Positions 1 to 8,662 of a stretch of 64,000 nucleotides of DNA are shown here, piece after piece; positions within the stretch are counted from its first letter, which is position 1, and each line of letters opens with the position of its first letter. Origin of the DNA: Eubacteriales bacterium (lineage in GTDB: Bacteria; Bacillota; Clostridia; Lachnospirales; Lachnospiraceae); contig JAUNPU010000004.1 in the NCBI GenBank assembly GCA_030536555.1, forward strand, positions 109,088 to 173,087, in the 5' to 3' direction. Position numbers and translations under genes: made by a program. The notes beneath the pieces are model-generated. The model had not been told where the DNA came from, searched no databases, and worked only from the letters and a program-made list of their open reading frames with translations.

Positions 1-809
1 TGCATGACAACGCCGCCAAGGATCGGTCCCATAACAGTTCCGAAGCCACCCACGATAGCCGTCCACAGGATAACGCTGGAGATGTTGTTTGTGAAGGTAT
101 CCGGACTCACGTACTTGATCATCATTGCATACAGGCAGCCTGCAACGCCACAGTAAATCGCGCTCAGCACAAATGCCTTGATCTTATAGCTGGTCACATC
201 GATACCTGTCAGCTCTGCTGCCTCATTGTCCTCACGGATGGCAATAAAGGCACGTCCTGTACGGGTCTTTACAATCACGTTCTGGTACACAAGTCCAAGG
301 ATTACAAATACCATGATCAGAAAGTAGTATCTGGTCAGGTTATCAATGTAAAGTCCGAAAATAACCGGGCTGTCAATTCCAAGGATACCTGCAGTACCGT
401 TTGTCACCGGTGTCCAGTTGATCATGACAATCCTGACCACCTCACCGAAGCCCATGGTCAGAAGCGCAAGATAGGAGCCCTTCACCTTCAGGGCAGGAAC
501 CGCCAGCACTACGCCAAACAGCGCTGTCATCAGAACCGCGCCGATCAGACACGGGAAAAACTGCCATCCGGCTCTGGTATTTAAAAGCGCGGTGGTGTAA
601 GCGCCTACTCCAAAGAAAGCCGCCTGTCCAAGAGAAAGCTGTCCCGTAAAACCGGTCAGCACGTTGATGCTGGTTCCAAGGATGATGTAGATTCCGATCA
701 TATTCACAATCTGCATTACATACATATTCGGTGTCAGAACCGGAATCAGGAATATGACTGCTGCAGCAGGCAGAATCCTGATTAACTGTGCTTTTTTGCT
801 GTTATTCAT
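1..809 (-). CDS. livM: Branched-chain amino acid ABC transporter permease LivM (partial, 3' end off the left edge)
   Basis: Inner-membrane permease of a LIV-type high-affinity importer; with LivH it would form the channel for leucine, isoleucine, valine or related substrates. The visible 269 residues start at an ATG preceded by AAAGGAGG and contain the family segment GFTGQLSLGQAAFFGVGAY near residue 45, several hydrophobic helices, and the cytoplasmic EAA-type loop 'GRAFIAIREDNEAAELTGI' that contacts the ATPases. It lies 13 nt after livH in the same operon. The ATPases LivG and LivF would be expected just beyond the left edge. Family assignment is firm; the exact substrate is not shown by sequence. 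Confidence 0.95.
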   Translation of the reverse strand, partial: MNNSKKAQLIRILPAAAVIFLIPVLTPNMYVMQIVNMIGIYIILGTSINVLTGFTGQLSLGQAAFFGVGAYTTALLNTRAGWQFFPCLIGAVLMTALFGVVLAVPALKVKGSYLALLTMGFGEVVRIVMINWTPVTNGTAGILGIDSPVIFGLYIDNLTRYYFLIMVFVILGLVYQNVIVKTRTGRAFIAIREDNEAAELTGIDVTSYKIKAFVLSAIYCGVAGCLYAMMIKYVSPDTFTNNISSVILWTAIVGGFGTVMGPILGGVVM

Positions 810-822
810 GTTCCTGCCTCCT

Positions 823-1689
823 TTACAGTTTGTTCTCAATCTTCTTGTTCAGAAGTCCCGTAGGCTTCACAAACAGAACAACGAACAGAATGATAAATGA
901 AAAAGCATCTCTGTACGCGGTGGAAATGTAAGCAGAGCCAACTGCCTCTACCACACCCAATATCACTCCGCCTAACAGTGCTCCCCACAGGTTTCCGATA
1001 CCTCCAAGGATGGCTGCCGCAAAGGCCTTCATACCGATGCTGGCACTCATGTCTACTCTGGCGTAGGTCAGCGGTGCAATCATGATTCCGGCGATTGCCG
1101 CCAGGGACGCACTGATACCAAAGGTCAGGAAACGCATGTAGGAGACATTGACACCCATCATGGCTGCGCCTTCCGGGTCAGAGCTGGCAAGCTGCATACA
1201 CTTTCCCACCTTTACTCTGGTAAAAAACAGATGCAGTCCTGTAATAATTGCAAGAGAAATCACAATGATACCAATACTCTGCGGCGTAATGGTAAAGCTG
1301 CCGAGCCGAATCAGGTTCTCCGGGAATGCGCTTGGGAACAGCTGCGGGCTGGTTCCCCAGATAACCATTCCGGTATTTCTCAGCACGTAAGACACACCAA
1401 CGGTCGCAATCAGAAGATTGACAAAGGATGAGAACTTAACCTTTCTGAGGATGATGCGCTCAAGCAGGAAGCCAAGCACCGCAGCACTCAGAATACCAAG
1501 CACTACCGCAATATAATACGGAATCCCCATCTGTACAAAGGCAAGTGTGATAAAGGTACCGATCATCATAATATCGCCGTGAGCAAAGTTCAGCATGCCC
1601 AGGGATTTGTATACCATCGTGACACCAACGGCCATCAGCGCATAAAGGCTTCCGTTGGTCAAACCATTTAATATCTGCTGAAACAGCAT
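823..1689 (-). CDS. livH: Branched-chain amino acid ABC transporter permease LivH
   Basis: 288-residue inner-membrane permease, the usual size for LivH. It opens with the family signature 'NGLTNGSLYALMAVGVTMVY', followed by 'GMLNFAHGDIMMIGTF', and near residue 170 has the ATPase-contact loop 'QLASSDPEGAAMMGVNV'. The start is supported by AAAGGAGG 9 nt upstream. It sits between the binding protein and livM with short gaps (39 and 13 nt), so it belongs to one transcript. LIV-family import is established for the family. The neighbouring peptidase and PLP enzyme suggest the imported compound is handled by them, which is inference. Confidence 0.95.
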   Translation of the reverse strand: MLFQQILNGLTNGSLYALMAVGVTMVYKSLGMLNFAHGDIMMIGTFITLAFVQMGIPYYIAVVLGILSAAVLGFLLERIILRKVKFSSFVNLLIATVGVSYVLRNTGMVIWGTSPQLFPSAFPENLIRLGSFTITPQSIGIIVISLAIITGLHLFFTRVKVGKCMQLASSDPEGAAMMGVNVSYMRFLTFGISASLAAIAGIMIAPLTYARVDMSASIGMKAFAAAILGGIGNLWGALLGGVILGVVEAVGSAYISTAYRDAFSFIILFVVLFVKPTGLLNKKIENKL

Positions 1690-1728
1690 GGATTTCTACC
1701 TCCTTTTGGGGGAGGACTGAGCTGTGGC

Positions 1729-2922
1729 TCAGTCCTTAATAATCTTGTGCTCTCCGTTCTCAATCTGAATAATCAGAAGCTCTTTGTTCATACGTCCGTT
1801 CTCATCGAATGTGGTCACGCCCGTCACACCATCCCATTGGGTCGATTTGATATAGCTGTTCAGGACCTCACCGTTCCGGTAGTCCTTGCCATCCTTGATG
1901 CAGCGCTCAACTGCATCCTTGATGACATAAACTGCATCATAGGACTGCGGAGCATTCTGGTCATAGCCTGCGCCAAAGAGCTCGGTGTACTTCTTGTCAA
2001 ACTCCTGCACCTTTTCATCCGGATTTGCCGCGTCAAAGGCCGTATCAATCATCACCCCGTCAACTGCGCTTCCGCCCAGATTGGTCAGCTCCGGTGAATT
2101 GTAACCCTGTCCGATTGCAGGAAAATCAATACCGTACTGCTTCATCTGCTTACAAATCATGGCAACCTCTGTGTGGTAGCCCCAGAAAATAAAGAAATCC
2201 GGCTCTGCCTTCTGCATCTTACTCAGCACCACAGAGAAATCTGTATCACCGGCGTTGTAAACCTCGCTGTCCACCATGGTAAGACCATAGTCCGCGCAGA
2301 TGGCGGAAGCAATCTTAAATCCACCGGTACCAAAATCAGAAGATTCATACAGGATTGCAAAGCTCTTTGCGCCCTTCTCCTCTGACATATATTTCATAAT
2401 ATTCTGCATATGCAGGCTATCCGTTGCGGTCATCTGATAAATAAACGGGTTGCCGCTTTCTGTCACAGCCGGATTGGAAGATGCCGGCGTAATCTGCGGG
2501 ATCTTGGCTGCCTTGGTGATCTCCATGTTTGCAAGGGTACAGGAAGATGCCTGAGAACCGATTACCGCATTCACCTTATCCTGCTCCACCAGCTTCTGCA
2601 TGGCTGTCACGGAGTTGGCAGGCACACCCTCATCGTCCACCTCTGCCATGACAATCGGAATCTCCCCATTGATACCGCCTGCCGCATTAATCTCGTCGAT
2701 CGCCATCTCGGTCGCATTCTTTAAAATCTGTCCGGAAACTGCTGAAGAACCAGACAGCGGACAAATCAATCCCAAAGTAAACTGTTCTCCGGAAGCTGCC
2801 GGCGCCGCTGTTGTTGATGCCGCCTCAGCACTCGTCTCACCACCCGCCGGGGTTGAAGGACTGCAGCCCCCCAGTGCTGCCGCCATAATTAACGCAATTG
2901 CTGCTGTAAACTGTTTTCTCAT
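1729..2922 (-). CDS. livK: Branched-chain amino acid ABC transporter substrate-binding lipoprotein
   Basis: 397-residue extracellular binding lipoprotein of the periplasmic-binding-protein type I fold (Peripla_BP_6). A signal peptide ends in the lipobox AALGGC with Cys20 as the lipidated residue, followed by a Ser/Thr/Ala-rich tether of about 25 residues. The mature domain begins 'FTLGLICPLSGSSAVSG' and carries 'DDEGVPANSVTAMQKLVEQ' and 'ITPASSNPAVTESGNPFIYQ', both typical of LivJ/LivK. The start has AAAGGAGGAG upstream. It is the first of the three visible transporter genes and is separated from the PLP-enzyme gene by 111 nt holding a stable hairpin. Substrate may be branched-chain amino acids or a related small acid. 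Confidence 0.93.
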   Translation of the reverse strand: MRKQFTAAIALIMAAALGGCSPSTPAGGETSAEAASTTAAPAASGEQFTLGLICPLSGSSAVSGQILKNATEMAIDEINAAGGINGEIPIVMAEVDDEGVPANSVTAMQKLVEQDKVNAVIGSQASSCTLANMEITKAAKIPQITPASSNPAVTESGNPFIYQMTATDSLHMQNIMKYMSEEKGAKSFAILYESSDFGTGGFKIASAICADYGLTMVDSEVYNAGDTDFSVVLSKMQKAEPDFFIFWGYHTEVAMICKQMKQYGIDFPAIGQGYNSPELTNLGGSAVDGVMIDTAFDAANPDEKVQEFDKKYTELFGAGYDQNAPQSYDAVYVIKDAVERCIKDGKDYRNGEVLNSYIKSTQWDGVTGVTTFDENGRMNKELLIIQIENGEHKIIKD

Positions 2923-2981
2923 ACCTTACTCCTCCTTTTGGAATTTTCCCTGACAGTAATTTCACGAATTATTGTAGAATT

Positions 2982-3012
2982 CGGGCTACAGACAATCTCA
3001 GCCTGCAGCCCG
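2982..3012 (-). other. Intercistronic hairpin between the PLP-enzyme gene and livK
   Basis: A 10-bp inverted repeat (CGGGCTACAG / CTGCAGCCCG, one G-U when read on the minus strand) with an 11-nt loop lies in the 111-nt gap. No run of T follows it on the minus strand, so it is more likely an mRNA-stabilising or partial attenuation structure than a full terminator. It could raise the level of the binding-protein message over the upstream enzymes, or hold the RNA 3' end of a processed transcript. Function is inference. Confidence 0.5.
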
Positions 3013-3033
3013 TGGATGTGAGTGTGGACTCAC

Positions 3034-4314
3034 TTATTTTGCAATCTCAGCAGTAATCTTTAAGAATTCATCAATATCAGCGTAGGTGTGGCAGTGAAGC
3101 GGAGAAATTCTTACAATGCCGTGCTGATTAATGGAGTTTACCTGACGAGCCGAGTAAAGGCTTGCATCAGTACGCTCATGAACCACAACGCCATTTGCCT
3201 CGTAAGCTCTGGATGCCTGCTCACAGGTCAGCTTGTCGAAGACAATCGGAACAATCAGATCTCTCTCCTCCAGATTGTCCATCTCAACTGCAACCTTCAC
3301 GCCCTCGATGTCCAGCAGTCCCTTAACTTCATCAGAACCATGAAGCAGTCTGTAGAGCAGTGCGCGCTCATGCAGCGTAATGCGTGTCATACCTTCCACG
3401 TACAGGTCTCTTCTGTTGTCTGTATCAATAAACTGCTTGCCGATCCAGCAAACATAATCAAAGATTGCGCTAAGCATTGCATACATGCCAGGTGCGCAGC
3501 CACCCATCTCCCAGTTGCTCTGTTTTTCCTGAATCAGCTTTCTGTGCGGCAGGTTCATCACACGCTCTGACAGCCAGCCCACACCAAGACCTCTTGCGCC
3601 GCCGAACTTGTATGGTGCAAAGTTCACACAGTCAAGACCCCAGTTCTTCATATCGGTCAGGCCGTGCGGCGTATGCTGTACGGAGTCACAGACGATGAAC
3701 AGGTCCGGTTTGATCTTTCTTGCTTCTCTTGCAATCGTCTCAATGTCAAGAATTGCGCCGGTAATATTGGAGGTCATGATTACGCTCAGGAGACAGGTAT
3801 CCTTGTCAACCAGCTTCACCACGTCTTCCGGACGAATGGTACCGGTTCTCGGATCAGTCTGTGCTACTCTGAGCTCCTTGCCGTACTTTGCGGCAGGAAC
3901 TGCACAGCCGTCAAATGCTGACGGATGCTCCAGTGCAGTGGTAACTACGTTTGTGCCCGGTACGTTCTCAATGATTGCCTCGGAAACATCGAATACGATG
4001 ATGGAAGCAGTCATGGAGGTGGAAATGCAGCCATTCTCCGCATTGAACATGGTGGAGATGTCCTCGCATGCCTGAGTTCTCAGGGTATCCAGATAATCGG
4101 AGGCTGCACCGCCGTGTCCGCCGCAGTTTGGAAGGTCATCTACCTTCTGGAATGCCTCGCTGGCAGCCTTCAGGCGGAAGGAACCGCCGGAGTTGTCAAA
4201 GAAAAGCCGTTTCTCGTTTGTAAATGGATCCTTTTCTACAAAATAATACTTATCACGAATCTGCTCTGTTAATTCTGCAGGCATCATTAAACCGTTTGGG
4301 TAATTCTTGTCCAT
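3034..4314 (-). CDS. Class V aminotransferase-fold PLP enzyme (cysteine desulfurase/epimerase-like)
   Basis: 426-residue fold-type I PLP enzyme of the aminotransferase class V superfamily. Visible marks are the N-terminal 'FFDNSGGSFRLKAASEA', the cofactor-binding 'VCDSVQHTPHG' (Asp210, Gln213) and the Schiff-base lysine in 'NFAPYKFGGARGLG' (Lys236). There is no obvious mobile cysteine loop of the sulfur-transferring desulfurases, so an aminotransferase, lyase or epimerase acting on an amino acid or peptide product is more likely. GAGGAGAG precedes the ATG. It follows the M29-type peptidase by 34 nt and precedes the amino acid importer, suggesting a joint role in using an imported or peptide-derived amino acid. 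The exact reaction is unknown. Confidence 0.85.
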   Translation of the reverse strand: MDKNYPNGLMMPAELTEQIRDKYYFVEKDPFTNEKRLFFDNSGGSFRLKAASEAFQKVDDLPNCGGHGGAASDYLDTLRTQACEDISTMFNAENGCISTSMTASIIVFDVSEAIIENVPGTNVVTTALEHPSAFDGCAVPAAKYGKELRVAQTDPRTGTIRPEDVVKLVDKDTCLLSVIMTSNITGAILDIETIAREARKIKPDLFIVCDSVQHTPHGLTDMKNWGLDCVNFAPYKFGGARGLGVGWLSERVMNLPHRKLIQEKQSNWEMGGCAPGMYAMLSAIFDYVCWIGKQFIDTDNRRDLYVEGMTRITLHERALLYRLLHGSDEVKGLLDIEGVKVAVEMDNLEERDLIVPIVFDKLTCEQASRAYEANGVVVHERTDASLYSARQVNSINQHGIVRISPLHCHTYADIDEFLKITAEIAK

Positions 4315-4348
4315 TTTTTCTCTCCTCTAAGAAATTTGTCTGTTCTGC

Positions 4349-5314
4349 TCAGTCAAATACCACCTGGCCGTGGTCAAACACCAGCTTGCCGTCAAGCTCA
4401 ATGCTCGGATCCTTGAACATCATATCAATGTGAAGGATAAAGTCCTGATTGTCGGTCTCGTTGTTTCCAAGTGCCACATGAACGTAGCCGCTGCAGCCCT
4501 CGTCCTCCAGCATTCTTCCGCAAAGAGATGCATCCGGGTTCAGACCGATTCCAATCTCGCCTACTCTGTACATTCTCGGGTCATAAACCTTAGCCAGCTC
4601 CTCGGCAAAACGTTTCGCTTCTTCGCCGCCCTCAATCTTCGTTACAAAGCTGTTCTCCACATAGATGGTGATTGGTTCCTTCAGTACGCCCATTGCCGGA
4701 TGAGTAATGCTGCCGTCCACAACGATCTTACCATGTGCGGTTCCCGGGATCGCGCCGGATGCCATCTCGATATCAGGCGGAGAGCAGGTCTCACCAGGAT
4801 TTCTGACCATGCCATACTGCGGGAACAGCTTGTGTCCCTTTATGCTTGCGTAGTAATCGGTTCCGGCATCGGAGGTGATATGTACCTGGTCGCCATCCTT
4901 CATGCTCTTTAACAGCTGGTCTACATACTTTCTGTCTGCCTCAAAGTCTGTGTACAGACCGCCGCGCTCCAGCATCTCCAGGCTGTAGTCACAGCAGTTT
5001 AAATCTCTGGCACCTGCAGCACACGCGTCTCTTCTGGCATGGCTATGCGACAGTGAAAACTTTGTGGCACGAAATATTACGTCCGCTTTCAGCATTGCTG
5101 CTGCAACAAGTGCGGTTGGCTCCTCCCCGTGCATTTTTCTCGGTTCCATCATAATCATGGACTTGTTCGGGAACTCCTCTGCCGCATCCCACAGAGCCAT
5201 GCCGATCTCAAGGCTGTCTGTATCTGTCACAATCAGGATGTTTTCCTCTGGCTGACAGTTTGCACAGATTGTCAGCAGTCTTCTGCACGCTTCATAAATT
5301 TTCTTTTCTGCCAT
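4349..5314 (-). CDS. M29-family-like aminopeptidase / NicX-fold metalloenzyme
   Basis: 321 residues from the ATG at 5314, which has GGAGGA 7 nt upstream; a longer frame reaches 5371 but has no ribosome binding site there. The protein resembles the leucyl aminopeptidase (aminopeptidase T, M29) and 2,5-dihydroxypyridine dioxygenase group. It has an N-terminal Rossmann-like half ('EENILIVTDTDSLEIGMALWDAA') and a C-terminal half with candidate metal ligands in 'GEIGIGLNPDA', 'SGYVHVALGNNE' and 'FILHIDMMF'. It is first in an operon with the PLP enzyme and the amino acid importer. Role as a peptidase is inferred from the family; proteins of this group often have other hydrolytic or ring-opening activities. 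Confidence 0.8.
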   Translation of the reverse strand: MAEKKIYEACRRLLTICANCQPEENILIVTDTDSLEIGMALWDAAEEFPNKSMIMMEPRKMHGEEPTALVAAAMLKADVIFRATKFSLSHSHARRDACAAGARDLNCCDYSLEMLERGGLYTDFEADRKYVDQLLKSMKDGDQVHITSDAGTDYYASIKGHKLFPQYGMVRNPGETCSPPDIEMASGAIPGTAHGKIVVDGSITHPAMGVLKEPITIYVENSFVTKIEGGEEAKRFAEELAKVYDPRMYRVGEIGIGLNPDASLCGRMLEDEGCSGYVHVALGNNETDNQDFILHIDMMFKDPSIELDGKLVFDHGQVVFD

Positions 5315-5371
5315 TTTGCATCTCCTCCATTGTTCTATGACATGTTTGTTTTTTAAGCAACGCCATTGCAT

Positions 5372-5383
5372 CTACTCGTGTAA
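5372..5383. promoter_or_regulatory. Candidate LacI-family operator 1
   Basis: CTACTCGTGTAA lies 58 nt before the peptidase start. Together with the sites at 5524 and 7993 it fits the palindrome TTAC-T/A-CG-A/T-GTAA with a central CG, the usual layout for LacI-family operators. Its position suggests repression of the peptidase-importer operon by the regulator encoded just upstream. Confidence 0.6.
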
Positions 5384-5523
5384 CTGAGACTGTTAAAAAA
5401 ATTCAGCTGTATTTTCTTGCTGATTCATGTGGTATTCTCACATAATTTACATTATTCATTTCAGTTCCGCTTGTTTTTTGTGCAAATTGCTTTGCTTTGA
5501 TGATGTAACTATATCACAGTTGG

Positions 5524-5535
5524 TTACTCGTGTAA
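5524..5535. promoter_or_regulatory. Candidate LacI-family operator 2
   Basis: TTACTCGTGTAA is the best copy of the shared palindrome, placed 35 nt after the LacI-type gene's hairpin and about 210 nt before the peptidase start. A second site at 5372 is 152 nt away, a spacing compatible with looping. Assigning it to the adjacent regulator is inference from sequence symmetry and position. Confidence 0.6.
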
Positions 5536-5569
5536 ATAGTTTTTTAAAAAAAATTTGAATTTTTTTAAA

Positions 5570-5589
5570 GGAGCGGTTTTCACCGCTCC
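5570..5589 (-). terminator. Hairpin terminator after the LacI-type gene
   Basis: GGAGCGGT / ACCGCTCC forms a perfect 8-bp stem with a 4-nt loop only 8 nt after the stop codon. On the minus strand it is followed by TTT and then an A-rich stretch, so it is a plausible but weak intrinsic terminator separating the exporter-regulator unit from the peptidase operon. Confidence 0.6.
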
Positions 5590-5597
5590 CTGTTCGC

Positions 5598-6587
5598 TTA
5601 TGCACTCTCCCGGATAGACAGAGAGACATTGATATAGCAGCTTTCAGGATGACCGCCATTGATCAGCTGGAGCATGGTATTTACCAGCTGCTCGGAAAAG
5701 TCCTCCTTGGAGAAATCCACGCTGGTCAGCTGCGGAGACAGCATGTCCGACAGATAGGTATTGTCCATGCCAACCACCGCCATATCCTCGGGAATCCGCA
5801 GACCGAGCTTTCGTACATACTGCATGATATGCCCTGCCAGATAATCATCTCCCGCTATGATCGCTGTAGGAGCCTTCTTCTCCCCACTGTAAATGCGGTC
5901 AAAGATTTCCGCCATCACGCTGCTCAGCGTGTCTGTGTTTCGAAGCACGCTGCTTTCATCGTACTCCAACCCGAAGGTCTGCATCGCCTCCCGGAACGCA
6001 AGCTCCCGAAAGCCCTTCTCCGGACTTACATGATAGCGCAGCGGCGGCACCAGCAGAATTCGATTATGCCCCCGTGTGCTCAGATAGCTGACCGTCTTCA
6101 TCACACTGCCGTAAATATCCGGCGCCACCGTTACAATATTGCTCTCCAGATGAGAATACTTTCTGGTCTGATACAGCACCAGCGGAATACCAGTGGCCGC
6201 AATCTGATTCAGCTGTGCAGCCTTATAGCGATTTGAAAGCATGAAGATACCGTCAAAACGCCCCTCAATCAGCATCTGGATAAAGTCGTCTCCATCCCGG
6301 CTGTAGCAATGAGATACAAAATATCCCCGGTCAAAAAACTTCTTCTCCGCCACCTCCAGCCAGTCGTTGCGCAGGTTGTCGCATACAAATGCGATCTGCA
6401 TAGACCGGTTGGTTTTCAGGCTTCTGGCATGCAGGTTCGGTCTGTACTGCAATTCCTCTATGGCGCGCCTGACTGCCAGCGTCTTCTCCTCACTGACATA
6501 CTTTGTCTGATTAATCACATAGGAAACCACCGCCGGTGACACCCCTGCCAGCCTGGCTACATCGTTTCTTGTTACTTTCCCTCCCAT
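5598..6587 (-). CDS. LacI/GalR-family transcriptional regulator
   Basis: 329 residues from the ATG at 6587, chosen because GGAAGGAG stands 6 nt upstream; the frame stays open 16 codons further without a site. Residues about 5-50 are the LacI helix-turn-helix and hinge ('VTRNDVARLAGVSPAVVSYVINQ', then 'RPNLHARSLKT'). The rest is a type I periplasmic-binding-like sensor domain ending 'INVSLSIRES'. It lies 88 nt behind the two exporter genes and ahead of the peptidase operon. Palindromes with a central CG occur before both units, so it probably represses them and itself. The effector is unknown; an amino acid or dipeptide would suit the neighbours. Confidence 0.92.
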   Translation of the reverse strand: MGGKVTRNDVARLAGVSPAVVSYVINQTKYVSEEKTLAVRRAIEELQYRPNLHARSLKTNRSMQIAFVCDNLRNDWLEVAEKKFFDRGYFVSHCYSRDGDDFIQMLIEGRFDGIFMLSNRYKAAQLNQIAATGIPLVLYQTRKYSHLESNIVTVAPDIYGSVMKTVSYLSTRGHNRILLVPPLRYHVSPEKGFRELAFREAMQTFGLEYDESSVLRNTDTLSSVMAEIFDRIYSGEKKAPTAIIAGDDYLAGHIMQYVRKLGLRIPEDMAVVGMDNTYLSDMLSPQLTSVDFSKEDFSEQLVNTMLQLINGGHPESCYINVSLSIRESA

Positions 6588-6675
6588 TTCTTCTCCTTCC
6601 CCTGCTCGCCTTACATTTGCATCGTTTCTGCTCACAGGTCAATATCATTTCGTTCGTATTACTTCTTCCAGGCAG

Positions 6676-7134
6676 TCATATCTCCACAAATGGTGCCAGC
6701 CATTTGCAGCTTCGCAGCACCGCCCGCGCAAGGTAAGATGCCACTATGATGCCAAGGGCAATTGCCCCTGCCTCCCCCAGCACCTGATTGGACGCGGTTC
6801 CAAACTCCGTAAACTGCCGCTGCACCAGATAGTACATGGTATAATACAAATCTCCTCCCGGGATCTCCGGAATCAGCATCGGCACAAGCAGAAGCACCAC
6901 CGGTGTTTTCAGAACGCGGGCCAAAAGCTCGCTTAAGGATGCCACGAACAGGCTGGAAAAAAACAGCCCCATCAAAAGATCATAGCCGGCATGACGGCTC
7001 AGCAGATACACTGCCCAGCCTGCAGCTCCGCCAAAGGCAATCCACAGAATCTTGCGGTCGGAAATACCAAACAACACCGCAAAGCATACAGAGCCCACCA
7101 TTCCCATGAAGGTCTGCACCAGATCATGCATCAT
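6676..7134 (-). CDS. Threonine/serine exporter family, small subunit (ThrE_2, DUF3815-type)
   Basis: 152-residue membrane protein with about four hydrophobic helices. Its 'LVPMLIPEIPGGDLYYTMYYLVQRQ' segment is typical of the C-terminal half of ThrE-type exporters. Its start overlaps the stop of the larger partner by 4 nt, a sign of translational coupling. In many Firmicutes ThrE is split in this way into two proteins that act together to export threonine, serine or similar amino acids. Control by the LacI-type regulator immediately downstream is likely. Confidence 0.88.
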   Translation of the reverse strand: MMHDLVQTFMGMVGSVCFAVLFGISDRKILWIAFGGAAGWAVYLLSRHAGYDLLMGLFFSSLFVASLSELLARVLKTPVVLLLVPMLIPEIPGGDLYYTMYYLVQRQFTEFGTASNQVLGEAGAIALGIIVASYLARAVLRSCKWLAPFVEI

Positions 7135-7937
7135 AACGCACCTCCCAAAATCACCACGGCTGCAAAGCCCATGGCCACCGCCACCGCCTTCAAAAGCGCT
7201 TCACACATATTCAGAAGACCGCTGATCATATCTCCATTGATCATATCTCTCAGAGAGTTCGTCAGCTGAATACCCGGAATCACCAGCATAATATTGCCGA
7301 TCATGATCTTATCCGCATGCACTCCCAGCCCCAGCCGCACCAGAAGCAGCACTGCAACACCCGTCACAGCGCAGCAAATCATGTTCTGCACAATGCTGTT
7401 CAGCTTCAAGAAAGAGCTCCAGTAGATCATCCCGTATAACACCAGCCCGGACAGCGCCGCTGCCAGACCATCCTGCCAGTTCCCGCCAAAAAAAATGGAA
7501 AGAGAGGCAGAAATCAGAAGATACATCCAGGGTTCCAGAACGGACAGCGCCTTTTTCCTCTCCCGCAGGCAGGCAATCTCCCGATTCAGCTCCTGAACAG
7601 GCAGCGGCTCTGCGCAGATCTTTCTGGAAAGGGCGTTAATCTGCGCCACCTTCCCGAGATCCGTTCCCCGCTCCTTAATCCGTCTGGTCTGTGTCAATCC
7701 GCTTCCGTCCGCACGAAAAGCCGTCACAATGATGCTGGAGGTGATGCTGAACACGTCTGAGCGCACAAAGCCATAGGCGGCGCAAAGCCTGGTGACCGTA
7801 TCCTCCACCCGGCACACCTCTGCCCCGTGCATCAGCAGCAGCTCTCCCAGATCCAGGATCGCACTCAGGCAGCATTCGCTTTCCCAGCTGGAATTGCCTC
7901 CCTGACTGCCCTCCTGCAACGTATTTGCCTCTTCCAT
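7131..7937 (-). CDS. Threonine/serine exporter family, large subunit (ThrE, DUF1212-type)
   Basis: 268 residues. The N-terminal soluble part has the family marks 'LLMHGAEVCRVEDTVTRLCAAYG' and 'SSIIVTAFRADG', and the C-terminal half holds about five membrane helices including 'MIGNIMLVIPGIQLTNSLRDM'. AAGGAG lies 11 nt before the chosen ATG. It is the first gene of the exporter-regulator unit; a LacI-type palindrome sits 56 nt upstream. Together with the small subunit it probably exports a surplus of amino acids released or imported by the neighbouring operon. Confidence 0.88.
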   Translation of the reverse strand: MEEANTLQEGSQGGNSSWESECCLSAILDLGELLLMHGAEVCRVEDTVTRLCAAYGFVRSDVFSITSSIIVTAFRADGSGLTQTRRIKERGTDLGKVAQINALSRKICAEPLPVQELNREIACLRERKKALSVLEPWMYLLISASLSIFFGGNWQDGLAAALSGLVLYGMIYWSSFLKLNSIVQNMICCAVTGVAVLLLVRLGLGVHADKIMIGNIMLVIPGIQLTNSLRDMINGDMISGLLNMCEALLKAVAVAMGFAAVVILGGAL

Positions 7938-7992
7938 AGAATCGCATTCTCCTTTTTCAAAGATACCTTTGCATCTAGTATAATTTCTTTAG

Positions 7993-8004
7993 TTACTCGT
8001 GTCA
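7993..8004. promoter_or_regulatory. Candidate LacI-family operator 3
   Basis: TTACTCGTGTCA shares 11 of 12 bases with the operator at 5524 and lies 56 nt before the exporter start. Matching sites before two separate transcription units around one LacI gene support a local regulon. It may overlap the exporter promoter, which I could not define further. Confidence 0.6.
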
Positions 8005-8115
8005 ACAGGAAAGCTGGCAGAAGTTGGTGGATAAAGCTGATGAAACAGGCAGTCGGGCATTTACCCTTTCCAATGACATTTATCAGACCGCCTGCAGTAC
8101 CTCGCCCGGCGCACA

Positions 8116-8181
8116 AAAGGGCTGCCGCCCGGCTGGGCATATCAGAATGTGATATGCTCTCAGCCAGGGAGACAGCCCTTT
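8116..8181 (-). terminator. Long hairpin terminator after the DUF1292 gene
   Basis: AAAGGGCTG and CAGCCCTTT pair at the outside; GGCTG/CAGCC and CATATCA/TGATATG pair inside, giving a nearly continuous rod. On the minus strand the stem ends in CCCTTTTG, which suits an intrinsic terminator for the DUF1292 gene whose stop is 29 nt away. Confidence 0.7.
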
Positions 8182-8209
8182 CTTCGTCGTATCCTGCGGT
8201 TGTGTGCGC

Positions 8210-8539
8210 TTACTCAGCGTCATCCTCGCCGATCAGCTCGTCATACTCCTGATCGTCTAACAGCTGGTCAAATGCATCTGCAACGATCTCATACTCATCG
8301 TCATCCTCGATGTTCTCCAGGCTCGGATTGCCCTCAGCATCCTCGGAATAGCGGTACAGATATACCTCGCCTTCCTCAGCCTCTTCGCCTTCCATCGGAA
8401 GCAGAGCAATGTACTCTCTCTCTCCAGCGTCAAAGATCGTCAGGACAACGCACTCCAACTCGCTGCCATCATCCAGGGTCAGGGTAACGGTCATCTCTTC
8501 CTGTTCCATTGCTTCATCTACGTTCGGATTCTGTGCCAT
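8210..8539 (-). CDS. DUF1292 (YrzB-like) acidic protein
   Basis: 109-residue, very acidic protein with the DUF1292 core 'VTLTLDDGSELECVVLTIFDAGEREYIALLP' followed by an Asp/Glu-rich tail. These small proteins are widespread in Firmicutes, often near yqgF/yrzL, but have no settled function. AGAGG precedes the ATG. It stands alone here, with a strong hairpin after it. Confidence 0.85.
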   Translation of the reverse strand: MAQNPNVDEAMEQEEMTVTLTLDDGSELECVVLTIFDAGEREYIALLPMEGEEAEEGEVYLYRYSEDAEGNPSLENIEDDDEYEIVADAFDQLLDDQEYDELIGEDDAE

Positions 8540-8662
8540 ATCAGTACCTCTTTCTACATTCAGTCTGTGTGATAGTTTGCAGCGTCACAGCGGCTCATTC
8601 CCGTCCGCCTGTGTGCTGTCTTACAAGTACCACTTTAGCAGAATCCGCCTGCAAAATCAAGA

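Noticed and set aside
3034..4314. Assignment as a true cysteine desulfurase (IscS/SufS)
   Set aside because: I could not see the catalytic cysteine loop at the usual place, and the context is amino acid transport, not iron-sulfur assembly.
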